Below, one piece after another: positions 43,225 through 54,900 of a stretch of DNA of 64,000 nucleotides. The DNA lies in the NCBI RefSeq assembly GCF_036669915.1, contig NC_089319.1, positions 21,732,065 through 21,796,064 on the forward strand, read 5' to 3'. The stretch comes from Pocillopora verrucosa (taxonomy: Eukaryota > Cnidaria > Anthozoa > Scleractinia > Pocilloporidae). Both the position numbers and the translations under genes were made by a program. The notes under the pieces were generated by a model. It saw only the letters and a list, made by a program, of their open reading frames with translations. It was not told the origin of the DNA and made no database searches. The number at the start of each line of letters is the position of its first letter. The stretch's first letter is position 1.

Positions 43225-45870
43225 TGAAGGCGAATCGGTCGCATAATATCACGTTCGCTTACGGCTTCAAGTAACAAAGTGTAGTTTCGCGGATCCCAAT
43301 GACGTCATCCAAAGCAAAATTCTGCAAACTATGCGTGATAAAAAACTCCTCCGGGAAGCAATGGTGAAAAGGTATACATTACAGCAGTTATTGGAACATG
43401 CTGAAAATAAAGAAGACATTGACTGCTAAGCCCAGCATATGGAAGAAACATCCCTTTCTGCATCCCCTGCACGAAATCAGGTCAACAGAGTGCATCAGAA
43501 GAAACAGAAACCCAGGGGCAAACTAAAACCTAAAGCAACACATGATGACAAGAAGAGCAATCTCTACCAATTTTGTGGGTTGGACCACAAAGGACCCCGA
43601 TCACAGTGCCCAGTTTCTGAGAAAACTTGTGGTTCTTGCTCGAAGAAAAGTCATTTTGCCTGAATGTGTAAAGGTAAGAAGAAACCAAAGGATTCATAGC
43701 TCAGTCAGCAATCTTCAGCTAAGTATGTTAACTAACCCTAAGGAATAAGAAGAATCATCAGACTCTGATTTTGCATTTCAGCTCCCAGCAGACAAGCCAA
43801 AAACACTCAACCACGCCAAGGTTCAGGTTCGCATTAATGGGGTGAAGGGAAAAATGGAAGCAGACTCCTGCTCCACAGAAAACATTATAGATGAGCATAA
43901 ATTTGAGAAGGTTCAATCCGTCGTCGTAGAGAAGATATTTTTGCAACCCACCCATACCCAGTTATACGTATTTGCTCAAAAGGAACCTATTCCCCTCGTT
44001 GCTTGTTTCGAGGCAGAAATTGAAGGTGTTAGCACTGGGAAGAAAGCTATGGCCCGTTTCCTTGTTGTTAGGGGAATTACCAAGTCTCCACCCCTCTTGA
44101 GTCTGGATACTAGAGTAAAGCTAGGTCAATTGCATGTGGTGAATGCCACCAAAGAAGAAGCTCAAAAGCCCGCAGAAATTTGTACTGGTAACTCTCCCAC
44201 AGACCTTGTAGTGTTAACAATGATGTCAGAGTATCATGACATATTCTATGGCCTTTGAAAGCACAGGCACATCAAAGCAAAGTTGATTGTAGATGAAAGT
44301 ATCCAGCTTGTCGCACACAAACAGAGACAAATCCCTTACAATTTAGCTCAAAAAGCTACATAGGAGGAACTGAGATTAAGGGAACAAGGAATCATTGAGC
44401 AGTACCCAACAACCAACTTACCACTTGGTGTACAAATCCTGTGATAGCCCCTAAACCGCACAATCCTTAGGCCATTCGTTTTTGTTCAGACATGAGGGTA
44501 CCAAACACTGCAATTCTGCGCCCTGTTACAGAAGCACTTCCTGTGGAGGTGGAGGACATAAAGTCCAAACTCGAGGGTGCCACTGTCTTCAGTTTCCTAG
44601 ACATGAATGAGGGCTACCATCAGCTTGAGCTCGATGAACGCAGCAGGCACATGACCACCTTTTATGGAACGGAGTGTAAGATGAGGTATACAAGGCTGAA
44701 TTACGGAACAATCTCCTCACAAAACATTTTTGCCAAAGCAATGGACGACACCATCTCAGGGCTGCAAGGTGTGCTCCACATCCGAAACGATTTCATAGTC
44801 TTTGGCATAGACAACACAGAACATGACAGAGCCCTTGAAAACCTCCTCCAACGATTCCGAGAATGTGGTCTCACCTTCAACCCAAATAAATGCAAATTTC
44901 GTATACCTTAGATTGAATTCTTCGGATTTGTGTTTTCATAGAATGGAATGAAGCCATCACCAAGCAAAGTGGAAGCTCTGAAACAAATGGGCACATCCAA
45001 GAACGCATCAGATGTGAGCTCTCTCTACACTATCCAGTGACACTGTCCTCGGATACTATGAAGCAGGCTTGGAAACAAGGCTCCTTGTGGACGCCGACCC
45101 CAATGGTCTTGGATTAGTTCTCCTACAAAGGAAACCAGAAGGGTGGAAAGCAGTCGAGTATGCCAGCCGAAGCCTGACAGAGGCTGAGAAACGGTATTCT
45201 CAAATCGACTGCGAAGCCCTTGCCATCCGTTGGGCCTGCGAACGCTACTACTTGTACCTTTTTGGAAGTTTATTCACCATTGAAACTTATCACCAGCAGG
45301 CCCTCGTTTTGAACCCGTCCCGTTCACAATCCTAGAAGATAAAGGATCCAGGATCACTGCTAAGAGAACAACTGATCAGAAGCTAGTCACCCGTAACAGC
45401 TCCTTCTTCAAGAAACTGCCAAATCCACTAGAGGAAGTCATCCATGAATCCAGTCCAGTACCTCCGGTGGAAATACAAGCCCCGCTTGAATTTGATGGAC
45501 CAGAAACCATTGAGCACACACAAATGCCAGCTAATCAAGAAGAGTTTAACCCAGTTACACCAAGTGAAACCACCCTAGTGAAAGACAACCACCTGCCTAC
45601 GACAGTGGAACAACCATCCCATCGTCACATGTCCTCCTCTCTCGAAGTGGAAGACAAATTAGGAGACCGAAGTGGACCAAGGACTACGTTCTGGACTAAG
45701 AACCTTGCTATGATAATGAGTTGAACTTTGTAACCTAGTTTTCTCATAGCATCTTCATAGCACTGAATATTTTGGCTATTTACTGTTGCTGTTTTTGTCA
45801 CCTCGTTCTGGTGAATTTTTATTTAATTTTTCTTTCGTAATCATCTAGTTTGTATCTGCCAGGGGAGAAT
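43225..45870 (+). mobile_element. Ty3/gypsy retrotransposon relic (gag to C-terminus, internally deleted)
   Basis: In order: a gag end (DPNDVIQSKILQTMRDKKLL) with zinc knuckles (CGLDHKGPRSQC; CGSCSKKSHFA, then a stop); a protease region with DSCSTEN where DTG/DSG is expected; RT (GATVFSFLDMNEGYHQLELD, VLHIRNDFIVFG, with Asn-Asp where the catalytic Asp pair is expected); a stop at KFRIP; then a deletion that joins to RNase H (LLVDADPNGLGLVLL). A second deletion removes the integrase and joins to the C-terminal region (EFDGPETIEHTQMPANQE). It ends at a polypurine tract (AGGGGAGAA, 45861-45869) just before TGTAATGTCC, the probable 3' LTR start at 45871. Confidence 0.88.
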
Positions 45871-47398
45871 TGTAATGTCCAGGATAGGTCAGCGGTTATT
45901 TTTTTCAGTGATCCGGGCATTTGTTTTTCTTTGAGAGTTTGAGTTATTCTTTTTTAATAAAAAAATAATAACATCTATGTTAGCGTACAGAGAGTGGTAT
46001 ATTGCTTGCACCAATCAGATCGCCCCATAAGGGTATGTATCTCGCACCAATCAGAGCGTCGTTTTGTTCTTTGGTTTGAGAAGTGCTCAAATTTCAACGA
46101 AGTAATGAGGGATTCGGAGAGAGCGGTTCGTAAAATGGAATCATCTTTTAATATGAGAAATGTTAGCTTTTCTGTGTTTTTAACGTGTATTTTACCGCGC
46201 TTTATGAGAAATGCGACACTACTGGACAGATGAAAGATATCACATTACCTATAGTAAACGTGTTACTCATGCCGTGAAAATGGTGGATAGTTGTTCGAGA
46301 GAAAATGGAGTTCTGTGCACCGTAGCACGATTATGACGAGAATGAGTGGAAAATTTTGAATAATATATTGCTTGAGGTGTGGATGAGTAGCACCAAACAT
46401 TTTTTTTAGCAGTTCTTTAACGGCAGGCTGTGTTACAAGATTTATGATTTGTTGAGTGTGCCGATTATATTTTTCTGGATTGGCTTACTCGGTGCTATCC
46501 CTAGATGAATGTCTGATTAAACATAATTATGGACGATTTTGTGTATGTTTTCGATGCTTGGAGAAAGTGATCTTGCGGAGTCGTTTGTGTTTGGCTAAGG
46601 ACGAATTCAAATACCATCGTTAGCATGTTTATCTGATTTTGTTATCTGGAATGAATGATTTACGGAGGTAAGATGATATGATGTGATCTACTAACGTCGA
46701 AAATATATCAAGTCGAAGGAACAGTATTGGTCTCGGTCCGCAATGTTGTCAACAAATAAACACATACCGCTTAAAAATATGATAATACAGACCACGTGGG
46801 AAGCTGTCAATTGTTTCTCAAATGTTGCGCATGTTATATATTCAACAGTGACATCTCGTTTACATGTACATTTTCATCTACTTTTATTACGTTGGTGAAA
46901 TCTGTACAAGCATCACACCAATCAACTCGCGCGCAAAGTGAGAAGACTGTATGAAGACTTGAAATTATATTACGATCGATTTTCATCCAGAAATGGGCCA
47001 GGAATATTCCAAAATAGTGCAAATAATCGTGAAAGCTGATCGCGGAAAAGCGATTGCGTGACGCTCGGTGAGTTGGAAGATGACATGTTATCACACACCA
47101 GACGAAAAAACTCTTTAGATTTTCAGTCTGCATTTTGTACCCACTCTGCAGTCTGCAGTGGGTTAATTCGATATTTTCGTTCTTTTCCGCGTTAATACTC
47201 TTCTTTCCTTTTATAAGAATGTAGACATCACTTACAATGTTTCAAGTAAACCACCAACCCCCCAAAAAATAACTCTTGCATGCATAACATGCCTGTGTTC
47301 ATAATAAGATCACATGTAAGAACCAAGTCTCGTGTTTACGGAAATTGAAGCTGTTATGTGGAATAGATTAAGCCTGTTTTCTGCCGTGGACATTGTAC
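45871..47398. other. Probable 3' LTR start and shared downstream block
   Basis: TGTAATGTCCAGG follows the polypurine tract as an LTR 5' edge would; the other edge is not identifiable. 46150-47398 duplicates 23490-24700. No gene. Confidence 0.45.
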
Positions 47399-47900
47399 GA
47401 ACAAAGCAGAAACAATCTGCATGTTAGCGAAAGTATTGACTACTCCACTTGTGAAAGTGAAAGTGCTAGTAAAGTAGAAATAATCTATCTGCATGTTAGC
47501 GAAAATATTGACTACTCCACTTTTATAAAATAATTCAAATAGTACGCGCGCTCTGATTGGCCATAAAACCATTTTACATGAACGTATGTAAACACGGTTT
47601 TCGTTCCTCTTTCATTACTTATTTTATAAAAGAAATGTAAAATGGTTTCCGTGTTTACATAGCCTGATGTAAACACTTGGGAGGTTGGGAGAACACTCGA
47701 TAAGCTGGAAACCACTCCGCTTCGCGTCGTGGTTTCCTACGCTTGTCTCGTGTTTTCCCAACCTCCCAAGTGTTTACATCAGGCTATGTAAACACGGAAA
47801 CCATTTTACATTTCTTCAGTGAAAGTAAAAGTGCCAAGAAAGCAAAAAAAATCTGCATGTTAGCGGAAATATTGACTACGCGTCTTGTTCACTGAAAATT
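47399..47900. repeat. Reversed leader repeats (68-bp type) interrupted by an insertion
   Basis: Two copies (47399 on; about 47466 on) precede, and one (about 47824 on) follows, a foldback insertion at about 47520-47814. Compare three uninterrupted copies at 24701-24904 and 58643-58846. Confidence 0.75.
47520..47814. mobile_element. Composite foldback element
   Basis: A left part with TTTTATAAAATAA at its start and TTATTTTATAAAA near 47621-47630 flanks GTACGCGCGCTCTGATTGG. It is followed by a large inverted repeat at 47632-47814: arms of about 65 bp starting GAAATGTAAAATGGTTTCCG, around a centre that itself folds (GGAAACCAC/GTGGTTTCC at 47708-47738). It splits the 68-bp repeat between CTACTCCACT and AGTGAAAGT. 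Confidence 0.8.
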
Positions 47901-49129
47901 TGGGAAAAAGGGATGTCGACGATCAACATTATTAATTATTTATATTTCTATCGTTTGAAATTTAGACAAATCCCTACAAAGAGGTTGTCAGAATGAATAC
48001 TTCAGCTCCTTAACATCTAATAAAAACCTTAACATGCTATTGAAGCAAAAACCATCCAGCTCTGTCAAGGATCTGGTGTAAATGCCTCATTTGCATTACA
48101 CGGAAACAGGCCAAGTGTCGGCCAGAAGAATCCACCACTATACTGTACAGCGTGAAAATTCAAGTGACAAGATGACAAAGATTAGTCAGTAATAAAATCT
48201 GTTGTTTTTCTAGAGATTGTCAGATGTAATTTCACCAATGGACACTGCACTCGGTATTTTATCAGGCGGGAGGTATTCTTTTGTTTTGTCTGATATTAGG
48301 CGCATTGTTCTTTAATATCCATGACTGAGTGTAGTTCTGAAAGTAAATTACTACACCTTATTGAACACTGAGAATATCAATCACTTCATCGCCAATTTTA
48401 AGTTAAGAACTTTTCTTTAAGGCAAACATAGTAGAATTTCCGCACAGCCCCATACTACATTATGCATTCAGTTCTTGGATAGAGAAAACAATGACAAAAA
48501 CAATACATTTCAACTGGGAAAAAAGATTTGTTTTACAATAATATGGAGCTGTGCGGAAATTTTACCAGCAAACATTTCACCAAGGACCTCTTCTTTGGCA
48601 CTTTGTCGTTGCACGGTGCTTATTTATGCAAATTGTTTTCCATTTGTCCACAATGATTGAAACGGCTGAAAGAATTTTTCAGATGATCTCTTAACTCTTT
48701 TGTGTGAGTTGTAGCGCAAGCACTGTATCGAAAATAAGCTTTCGTTAAATAATTTGAATAATATTAATGAAGGAACTTGTTTGATTCAACCGGCAAAAAA
48801 TTGTCAGGGCTGAAAACTTGTAAGTAATTATAAATAGCACATAGTTAAGAGAAGTGTTGCTGGAATCTAGGGACGGAGTGAAAACGCCTCCATTGCATTT
48901 CAGGGAAACAACTTCTGAAGTTTCTAGATTTCACTGCTTCAGTAATGTTCAGTGAACATTTACGAAGTAAGTCCGCAGTCAAATAACGACGATCGGCCAA
49001 CATAAACTGAAGCTTCCCAATGTCCATCTATTATTTCTAGATAAGCTGCAATAAGATTTTTCAATCATGGTCGCTCTCCGGTGATGTGTCGAGATAAACT
49101 ATTTACTAAAGTATCGGAACAACTCTATA
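47901..49129. other. Octamer block and downstream intergenic sequence
   Basis: No gene. Parallel to 24905-25600 and 58847-59560, including CTCATTTGCAT near 48088. A small MITE is inserted at 48430. 48770-49030 matches 4150-4400. Confidence 0.5.
48430..48567. mobile_element. 138-bp MITE with 8-bp target duplication
   Basis: The terminal inverted repeats are AGTAGAATTTCCGCACAGC and TGGTAAAATTTCCGCACAGC (right end reversed). GCAAACAT lies at both edges (48422-48429 and 48568-48575). Paralogous sites near 3890 and 13790 read GGCAAACATTTCACC without the insert. An 8-bp duplication suits hAT-type mobilisation. A related partial copy lies at 28545-28622. Confidence 0.88.
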
Positions 49130-49366
49130 AAAAATCCCAAACGTCAATTCTAGTAGTGATTGAGTGGTTTTCACAAGCGTGTCTCTTGCGATCGAGACTC
49201 ATCGATTATCAGAACATGGCTGTTTGGAGAGAAAGATGGAAGAGACACACTCCTGTGCGTTGAAAGGCTGTGGACCAATATTCCATGCAGTGTCATTGGC
49301 ACTATGGTTGAGTGCATACTTTGTGAAAGTTTTTCATGTTCGCTTCGGTGATAATACTCAACCTTA
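49130..49366 (+). pseudogene. Membrane-protein family, C-terminal remnant
   Basis: Retains QTSILVVIEWF, a 1-bp deletion in the TTTTTCAC run, then (other frame) VSLAIETH and, after another shift, MAVWRERWKRH, then HGRF-like VFHVRFGDNTQP. About 75 codons of a subfamily-2-type end. Everything upstream is lost. Confidence 0.8.
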
Positions 49367-50104
49367 AAATGATTGCAATTAAAATAAAATAAGATCTGCG
49401 TAACCCAGACAATAGCCATTAATTTTCAGATTCATTGGAAACTGAAAATTAGTTAATAAAGATCATTCATATTGAATATGATTGCTCGCAAACGACCTCG
49501 CAAACGAATGAATCCGAAAATTTATGGCTATTGTCTGGGTTACACATGTCTGATTTTATTGTAATTGCAATCTACTCAATAAGCAAACGACCTCGCAAAC
49601 GAACCTTAATCTCTTAGTTGAGAATTAAGCTAATGTTGAAGAATGCCCTCCAGCTACATCTGTGTGAAAGCACCCGTTAAAATCTTGATATTTCTTTCTC
49701 TGCTAAAAATAGTAGAGAATAACGAGTTAAATGAGTTTCAGTGATTTTCCTTTGTGGTGTAACAACATTTACCAGTTGTCTGCAAAAACTGTGCATTGGG
49801 ATGAAAACTGGGCAAGCCTTTTGACTTTAATTTGTATATCAATCTCTCTTCTAAGCCCACGATACAGAACATTTATTCCCGAGGAAAACGTTGAGAAAAT
49901 ATGGAAAGGTCAAAACATTATCGAAAGTTTCCATATTCATGCGTATTTATATCCAATTTTTAGGAATGACATCATACACTCTAGAAAGATCAATCAAAAT
50001 TAGAAAATAAACAGGAAAATATCAATGTTGAAATTGAAATCGAGAGTCAGTTGAAACCTTCCTGTTGTATCTCAACGTTCGTTGTAAAAGTAAATCATTC
50101 CAAA
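49367..50104 (+). promoter_or_regulatory. Upstream region and leader of subfamily-2 gene
   Basis: Matches 31193-31260 and 31780-32341, but lacks about 45 bp present in the other two leaders (between TATATCAATC and CCCACGATAC). It ends TAAATCATTCCAAA before the ATG. Promoter role inferred. Confidence 0.5.
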
Positions 50105-51721
50105 ATGAGTAGCAGAACATTGATAGAGGTTTTGGGTCACATCGTGTTTAGTTTTACACGAGGAGTCACCGAGCATTACAATCCTGAAGGACCTGAATTT
50201 ACAGCGGAATCCTTTGGCTACGATCCATTGGAAAGCACCGGTCGAGAATGGTATTATCATCCTGTAGACGAGTTTATATTTCAAGAATACAGCGATAGAA
50301 GGGACACAACTCGTTCTTATCTTCCTTCATCAAGTCTTAGTGTGAGATGTATAGATGCGTGCGCACCAGAAGAAAATAAGGAGACGTTAGGTGGCCAACA
50401 AGATGAAGATCAGTCAATGGCTTGGAAGCGGCTCAGACCATCTGCTTTCTTCACAGCGGGGAAAGCAATGTATATTGGAGCACTTATTTCACTGATAACG
50501 TCTTCTGTCATTGGCTCATTATTCATGTCGGTCATTTATCTGTCGTACAAAACTTTTTTCAACTGTCAGTTTCACTCTAAAGAGTCAATTCCAGTACAAG
50601 TTCAATGGATCAGTTCAGTATCTGGTATCCTCTCCTGTGCTTTTCTATACATGTGGTTCTTCGTAAGCGTGGTTTTGTTATTTCGCCCATTTCAGCTGAT
50701 CGGGGTGAAGAGAAAGCTCGTTCTAGCAACTTTTCTATTGTATGGCTTGGACACACTTTATCGTGTTGTTCTACAAGCGTTACAAATAAATCAGTCAAAG
50801 GCCTTCACAAAGCAAAAGATCCCTCTCCATCTTTTGTTTCTTATGAGCATATGCGTGCAAGTTTATCTTTTAATGAAGCATTTTTTGAGTGTATACTCGA
50901 GAAGACAACGGGCAACATTTTTCTTTCAAATGATTCTACCGACCTGTTTTAGCGGCATTCTGGGTTTCGTCGCAACTTTTTCCGTATACCCAGCTTACGT
51001 TAAACAAAACAAGGAAGGTAAACTTCTGATCGCTATTTTCGCTCCGCTTGTTGGAGTTGTTCTGAAAGTAATTTCAAGGATTTCCTTTCAGCGATTGTGG
51101 AAATTTACACATCCGGGATATTCCTATGTGTTACTGGCGCCAGTGTATTTTGGCTCAGCTATTATGTTTCGAGTATTGCAAGCCGACTTAGACAGTTTAA
51201 AATCCATGACTACTCTTGGAATAATTCACGGCGTTGCAGAAGTTCTAGAAAGAAGCATGATGGTTATCATTGATCACTTCTGCTACGTGCTCTGGAAAAG
51301 AAAATCAGCTCCTTGGGGAAGTTTTCGCACTCCTCGACGCGAGAGGCTAATGGCTGATATTGCCATTATGAGCATGTTGTATGAGTCAATTGGCCTCGTG
51401 TCTGTTAATGGCGTTTTCTTCTTGTATCAACTTATTTACGTGGAAAACGAATCCTTTGCAAATTTGCTTAAATCGTTTGCCATCCAAACATCAATTTTAC
51501 TGGTGATTGAGTGGTTTTTCACCAGCGTATCTCTTGCGATAGAAACTCATTATCAGAACATGGCCGTCATGGCTGTTTGGCGGAAAAGATGGAAAAGACA
51601 TATACTTGTAGCAACTGTTAATGCAGTTCTCTTAGCATTTTGGTCCAGCGGGTGTATCATAGAAATTTTACACGGGCGGTTCAGTGAAACTAACCATCCT
51701 TGCAAAATGCCGTTTTCTTGA
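50105..51721 (+). CDS. Uncharacterised multi-pass membrane protein, subfamily 2
   Basis: Intact single-exon gene, 538 aa from MSSRTLIEVLGHIVFSFTRG; an in-frame upstream ATG at 50051 lies in leader sequence. It keeps the acidic N-terminal domain, about ten hydrophobic segments, SAPWGSFRTPRRERLMADI, VIEWFFTSVSLAIE, WRKRWKRHIL and NHPCKMPFS. Compared with the genes at 32342 and 60920, substitutions cluster in the TM1 region and the last hydrophobic segment. A LINE has inserted about 190 bp after the stop, separating the gene from its usual AATAAA (now at 55687-55692). A new AATAAA at 51905-51910, where relatives have AACAAA, could substitute. Confidence 0.88.
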   Translation: MSSRTLIEVLGHIVFSFTRGVTEHYNPEGPEFTAESFGYDPLESTGREWYYHPVDEFIFQEYSDRRDTTRSYLPSSSLSVRCIDACAPEENKETLGGQQDEDQSMAWKRLRPSAFFTAGKAMYIGALISLITSSVIGSLFMSVIYLSYKTFFNCQFHSKESIPVQVQWISSVSGILSCAFLYMWFFVSVVLLFRPFQLIGVKRKLVLATFLLYGLDTLYRVVLQALQINQSKAFTKQKIPLHLLFLMSICVQVYLLMKHFLSVYSRRQRATFFFQMILPTCFSGILGFVATFSVYPAYVKQNKEGKLLIAIFAPLVGVVLKVISRISFQRLWKFTHPGYSYVLLAPVYFGSAIMFRVLQADLDSLKSMTTLGIIHGVAEVLERSMMVIIDHFCYVLWKRKSAPWGSFRTPRRERLMADIAIMSMLYESIGLVSVNGVFFLYQLIYVENESFANLLKSFAIQTSILLVIEWFFTSVSLAIETHYQNMAVMAVWRKRWKRHILVATVNAVLLAFWSSGCIIEILHGRFSETNHPCKMPFS

Positions 51722-51910
51722 GAGTGCGCCATAGTTGAGGAATGTGGAATAACTAAGAGTTTCCTTCGCCTTTGAGCATATTTATCTGGATTTTATAAGT
51801 AAGAGCTCAAATTTGGTGGAAAATGGACAGGTTCACGCAATTTATCTCGAGACATGACTTTTTTATTCTTTCAAAGAATTATATAAGTGTTTGTTATTTC
51901 GCAGAATAAA
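51722..51910 (+). terminator. Shortened 3' flank before the LINE
   Basis: Subfamily-2 3' flank up to AATAAA (51905-51910), directly followed by the LINE insertion point. The flank resumes at 55612. Confidence 0.5.
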
Positions 51911-51925
51911 ATGATGTATGCGCCC

Positions 51926-54900
51926 AAGATGGCTGCAACGTGTTACTTTGTTCTCATCATATTAGGTTTTTTTATTTGTTTTCCTACTCTCTTTCGATCA
52001 TCATTTATCAATTTTTCGGTTTATGAGAGTCCTCTTACTTTATTGCTGAGATGTCATGGTCCTCCTCGCGCAGTTAGATTGGTGGATGGAAGAAACAAAC
52101 TTAGGCGCTCGATTTGTACTTGGTGCAAACGTGGTCACTTGACGCTTGGTCTGCCTACAAAATTTGACCTTACTATCTTCGTGGACGTTGAATCTAATCC
52201 TGGTCCAACATCCCCTCGGATGGTGGGGATACATAAAGAACAAAACGCCTATCTGGGATATGAGTTCTCTGCGTTTTCGACTGCAACGAAATCGATGAAT
52301 TGGCTTAATCACAATTTACAACACACTTCTCCATTAGTGCCTTTTGTTCGTCGTACTCAGAGCTTCTGCTACAACTGGAATCTCCCATGTAGTTTACTTC
52401 CTCTGGGCAAAAATTGTCAAAGAAAGTTTAGAGGTTGCAGAGCGGGAAAAATAGTTCAAGAAAAGCGGCGACGCTTTAATTATATTCGAGCTTTGGTCTC
52501 ACCCCAAGGCTGTCGATTAAATTCTTCACGATTTACATGCATGATGAAGACTCCTGTTGGATCGAATCTTAGAAATTTAATTGAACTTACTCCTAACCCG
52601 ATTAAAAGCTACACACCAAGGGCTCGCTTCGTGAATTTTTGCTTGCTAAATGCTCGTTCAATTAACAACAAGACTACTATCATCAAGGACTTTGTCGTCG
52701 AAAATAATATTGATCTTCTTGGCTTGACAGAAACATGGCTTCAATCAGATGCTGACAATGAATTAATTATTCGTGATTTATGTCCTTCAGGTTATTCATT
52801 TCATCATGTTCCTAGACCTGGTTCTACTCGTGGAGGAGGAGTTGGCTTGTTATTTCGATCATCTTTCAACTTAAAGTTGCAGCCGCTCAAGAAGTTTTTG
52901 TCCTTTGAATATATGGATTTGTTATTGTCAAGTACAGTCGGTTTAAAACTCAGAGTTATTATTGTTTATCGCCCACCTCCCTCGACCTTGAATGGTTTAA
53001 CACCCTCATTGTTCCTTGATGAGTTTTCTACGTTCCTGGAGCACTATATCGCTGATCCTGGTGGAATATTATTAGTTGGTGATTTTAATATACATGTTGA
53101 CACCTGTTCTTCCCAACACTCAACTGAATTTCTTCAATTGTTGGATTCTTTCAATCTTACTCAACATACACATGGCTCAACGCATAAAGATCGACACACC
53201 TTAGATCTTGTAATTACAAGATCTGATGATAGTATTGTTTCAAATTTAACAATTGGTTCTCCTTTTGTCATCTCTGATCATGCTGCTGTTCACTTCCAGC
53301 TCTCGCTTAATAAGCCGCCGCTCGACAAGAAGATTATTTCATTCAGAAAGCTTCGATCTATTGATTTTGATAATTTCTGTGCTGATGTTATGAATTCGAG
53401 CCTTCCTGATCTTTTTGCCTCGTCATCGTCATCCTTGGATTATTTGATTGATCAATATAACAGAGTCCTTACTACCATACTTGAGACTCATGCTCCACTG
53501 CAAAAAAAGTTAGTTACTTTGCGTCCCGCTGCACCTTGGTATTCTGAGGAGATAAATAATTTAAAGAGATCCCGTAGAAAACTTGAACGACGCTGGCGAA
53601 TGACAAAACTTCCTTCTGATCGTAAGTTGTTTATTGAGGGATGTGATGCTGTCAACAACTTAATTCGTGATTCCAAGAAGAATTATTTCGCATCATTAAT
53701 CAATGAGAATCAGTCAAATTACAAACAGCTTTTTAAGATAATTGATAAACTACTACAAAGGAAAACAGATATTCAATATCCCCCCTGCAAATCGCCCACT
53801 GATCTTGCTAACAAGTTTATTAAGTACTTCACTACAAAGATAGATAGAATACGGGGTCATATAACGACTGCTGCTTTCCCTCATCGAGATACAGTTGCTG
53901 TTGTTGACAACGCCTGTCCATATTCTTTTGATATTTTCAAAATGGTAACAGCGGATGAAGTTCATACATGTATCATGAATCTGGCTGCTAAGTCATGTGC
54001 TCTTGATCCTCTTCCTGGTTATGTTACAAGAAATGCACTTAGTGTTCTGTTGCCTTTCATTTCCAAAATCATAAATATCTCACTGGAATCTGGTCAGATG
54101 CCTTCGCAACTCAAGGTTGCAATGTTACGCCCGCTCCTCAAGAAATCTTCTTTGGATCATACTCAATTCTGCAATTATCGTCCGGTATCGAATCTTTCAT
54201 TTATTAGCAAAGCAATTGAAAAATTGGTAGCTAATCAACTTATCTCCTACATTAACGATTATGAGTTAAATGAGACATTCCAGTCGGCGTACAAGAAATA
54301 TCACAGTGCTGAAACTGCACTTATTCGTGTTCACAATGATATTCTTTCTGCCATTGATAATCGTCGAATCGTAATTTTGCTGTTGTTAGACCTTTCCGCT
54401 GCCTTCGATACAGTCGATCATACCATCCTCCTCTCTCGTTTACGTGTACGGTTTGGGATAGCTGGGAAGCCTCTATTATGGTTGCAATCTTATTTATCGA
54501 ATCGCACGCAATATGTCTCCGTTGATGGTGGTACTTCGACGAAACATGACCTTAAATGTGGAGTGCCACAAGGATCTGTCTTGGGACCCATTTTGTATTT
54601 GCTTTATACTTCACCGCTTTCAGATATCGTAAAGAAATTTAACCTGAGCTATCATTTTTATGCTGACGACTCACAGCTTTACTTGTCTTTCCAACCAACC
54701 GTAGTGGGTGATAGGGATCTAGCGGTTTCTAGCATCGAGAGCTGTGTGGATGAAATCAGTCATTGGATGATGGTTAATCGTCTTAAATTAAATAAAGACA
54801 AAACTGAATTATTGGTAATTTCCGCTAAACATCTTCCAAGACCACTCCTTCACGAAATTTCAGTTGCTGGTGAGACTATTCCTTCCGTGCAAAAGGCGAG

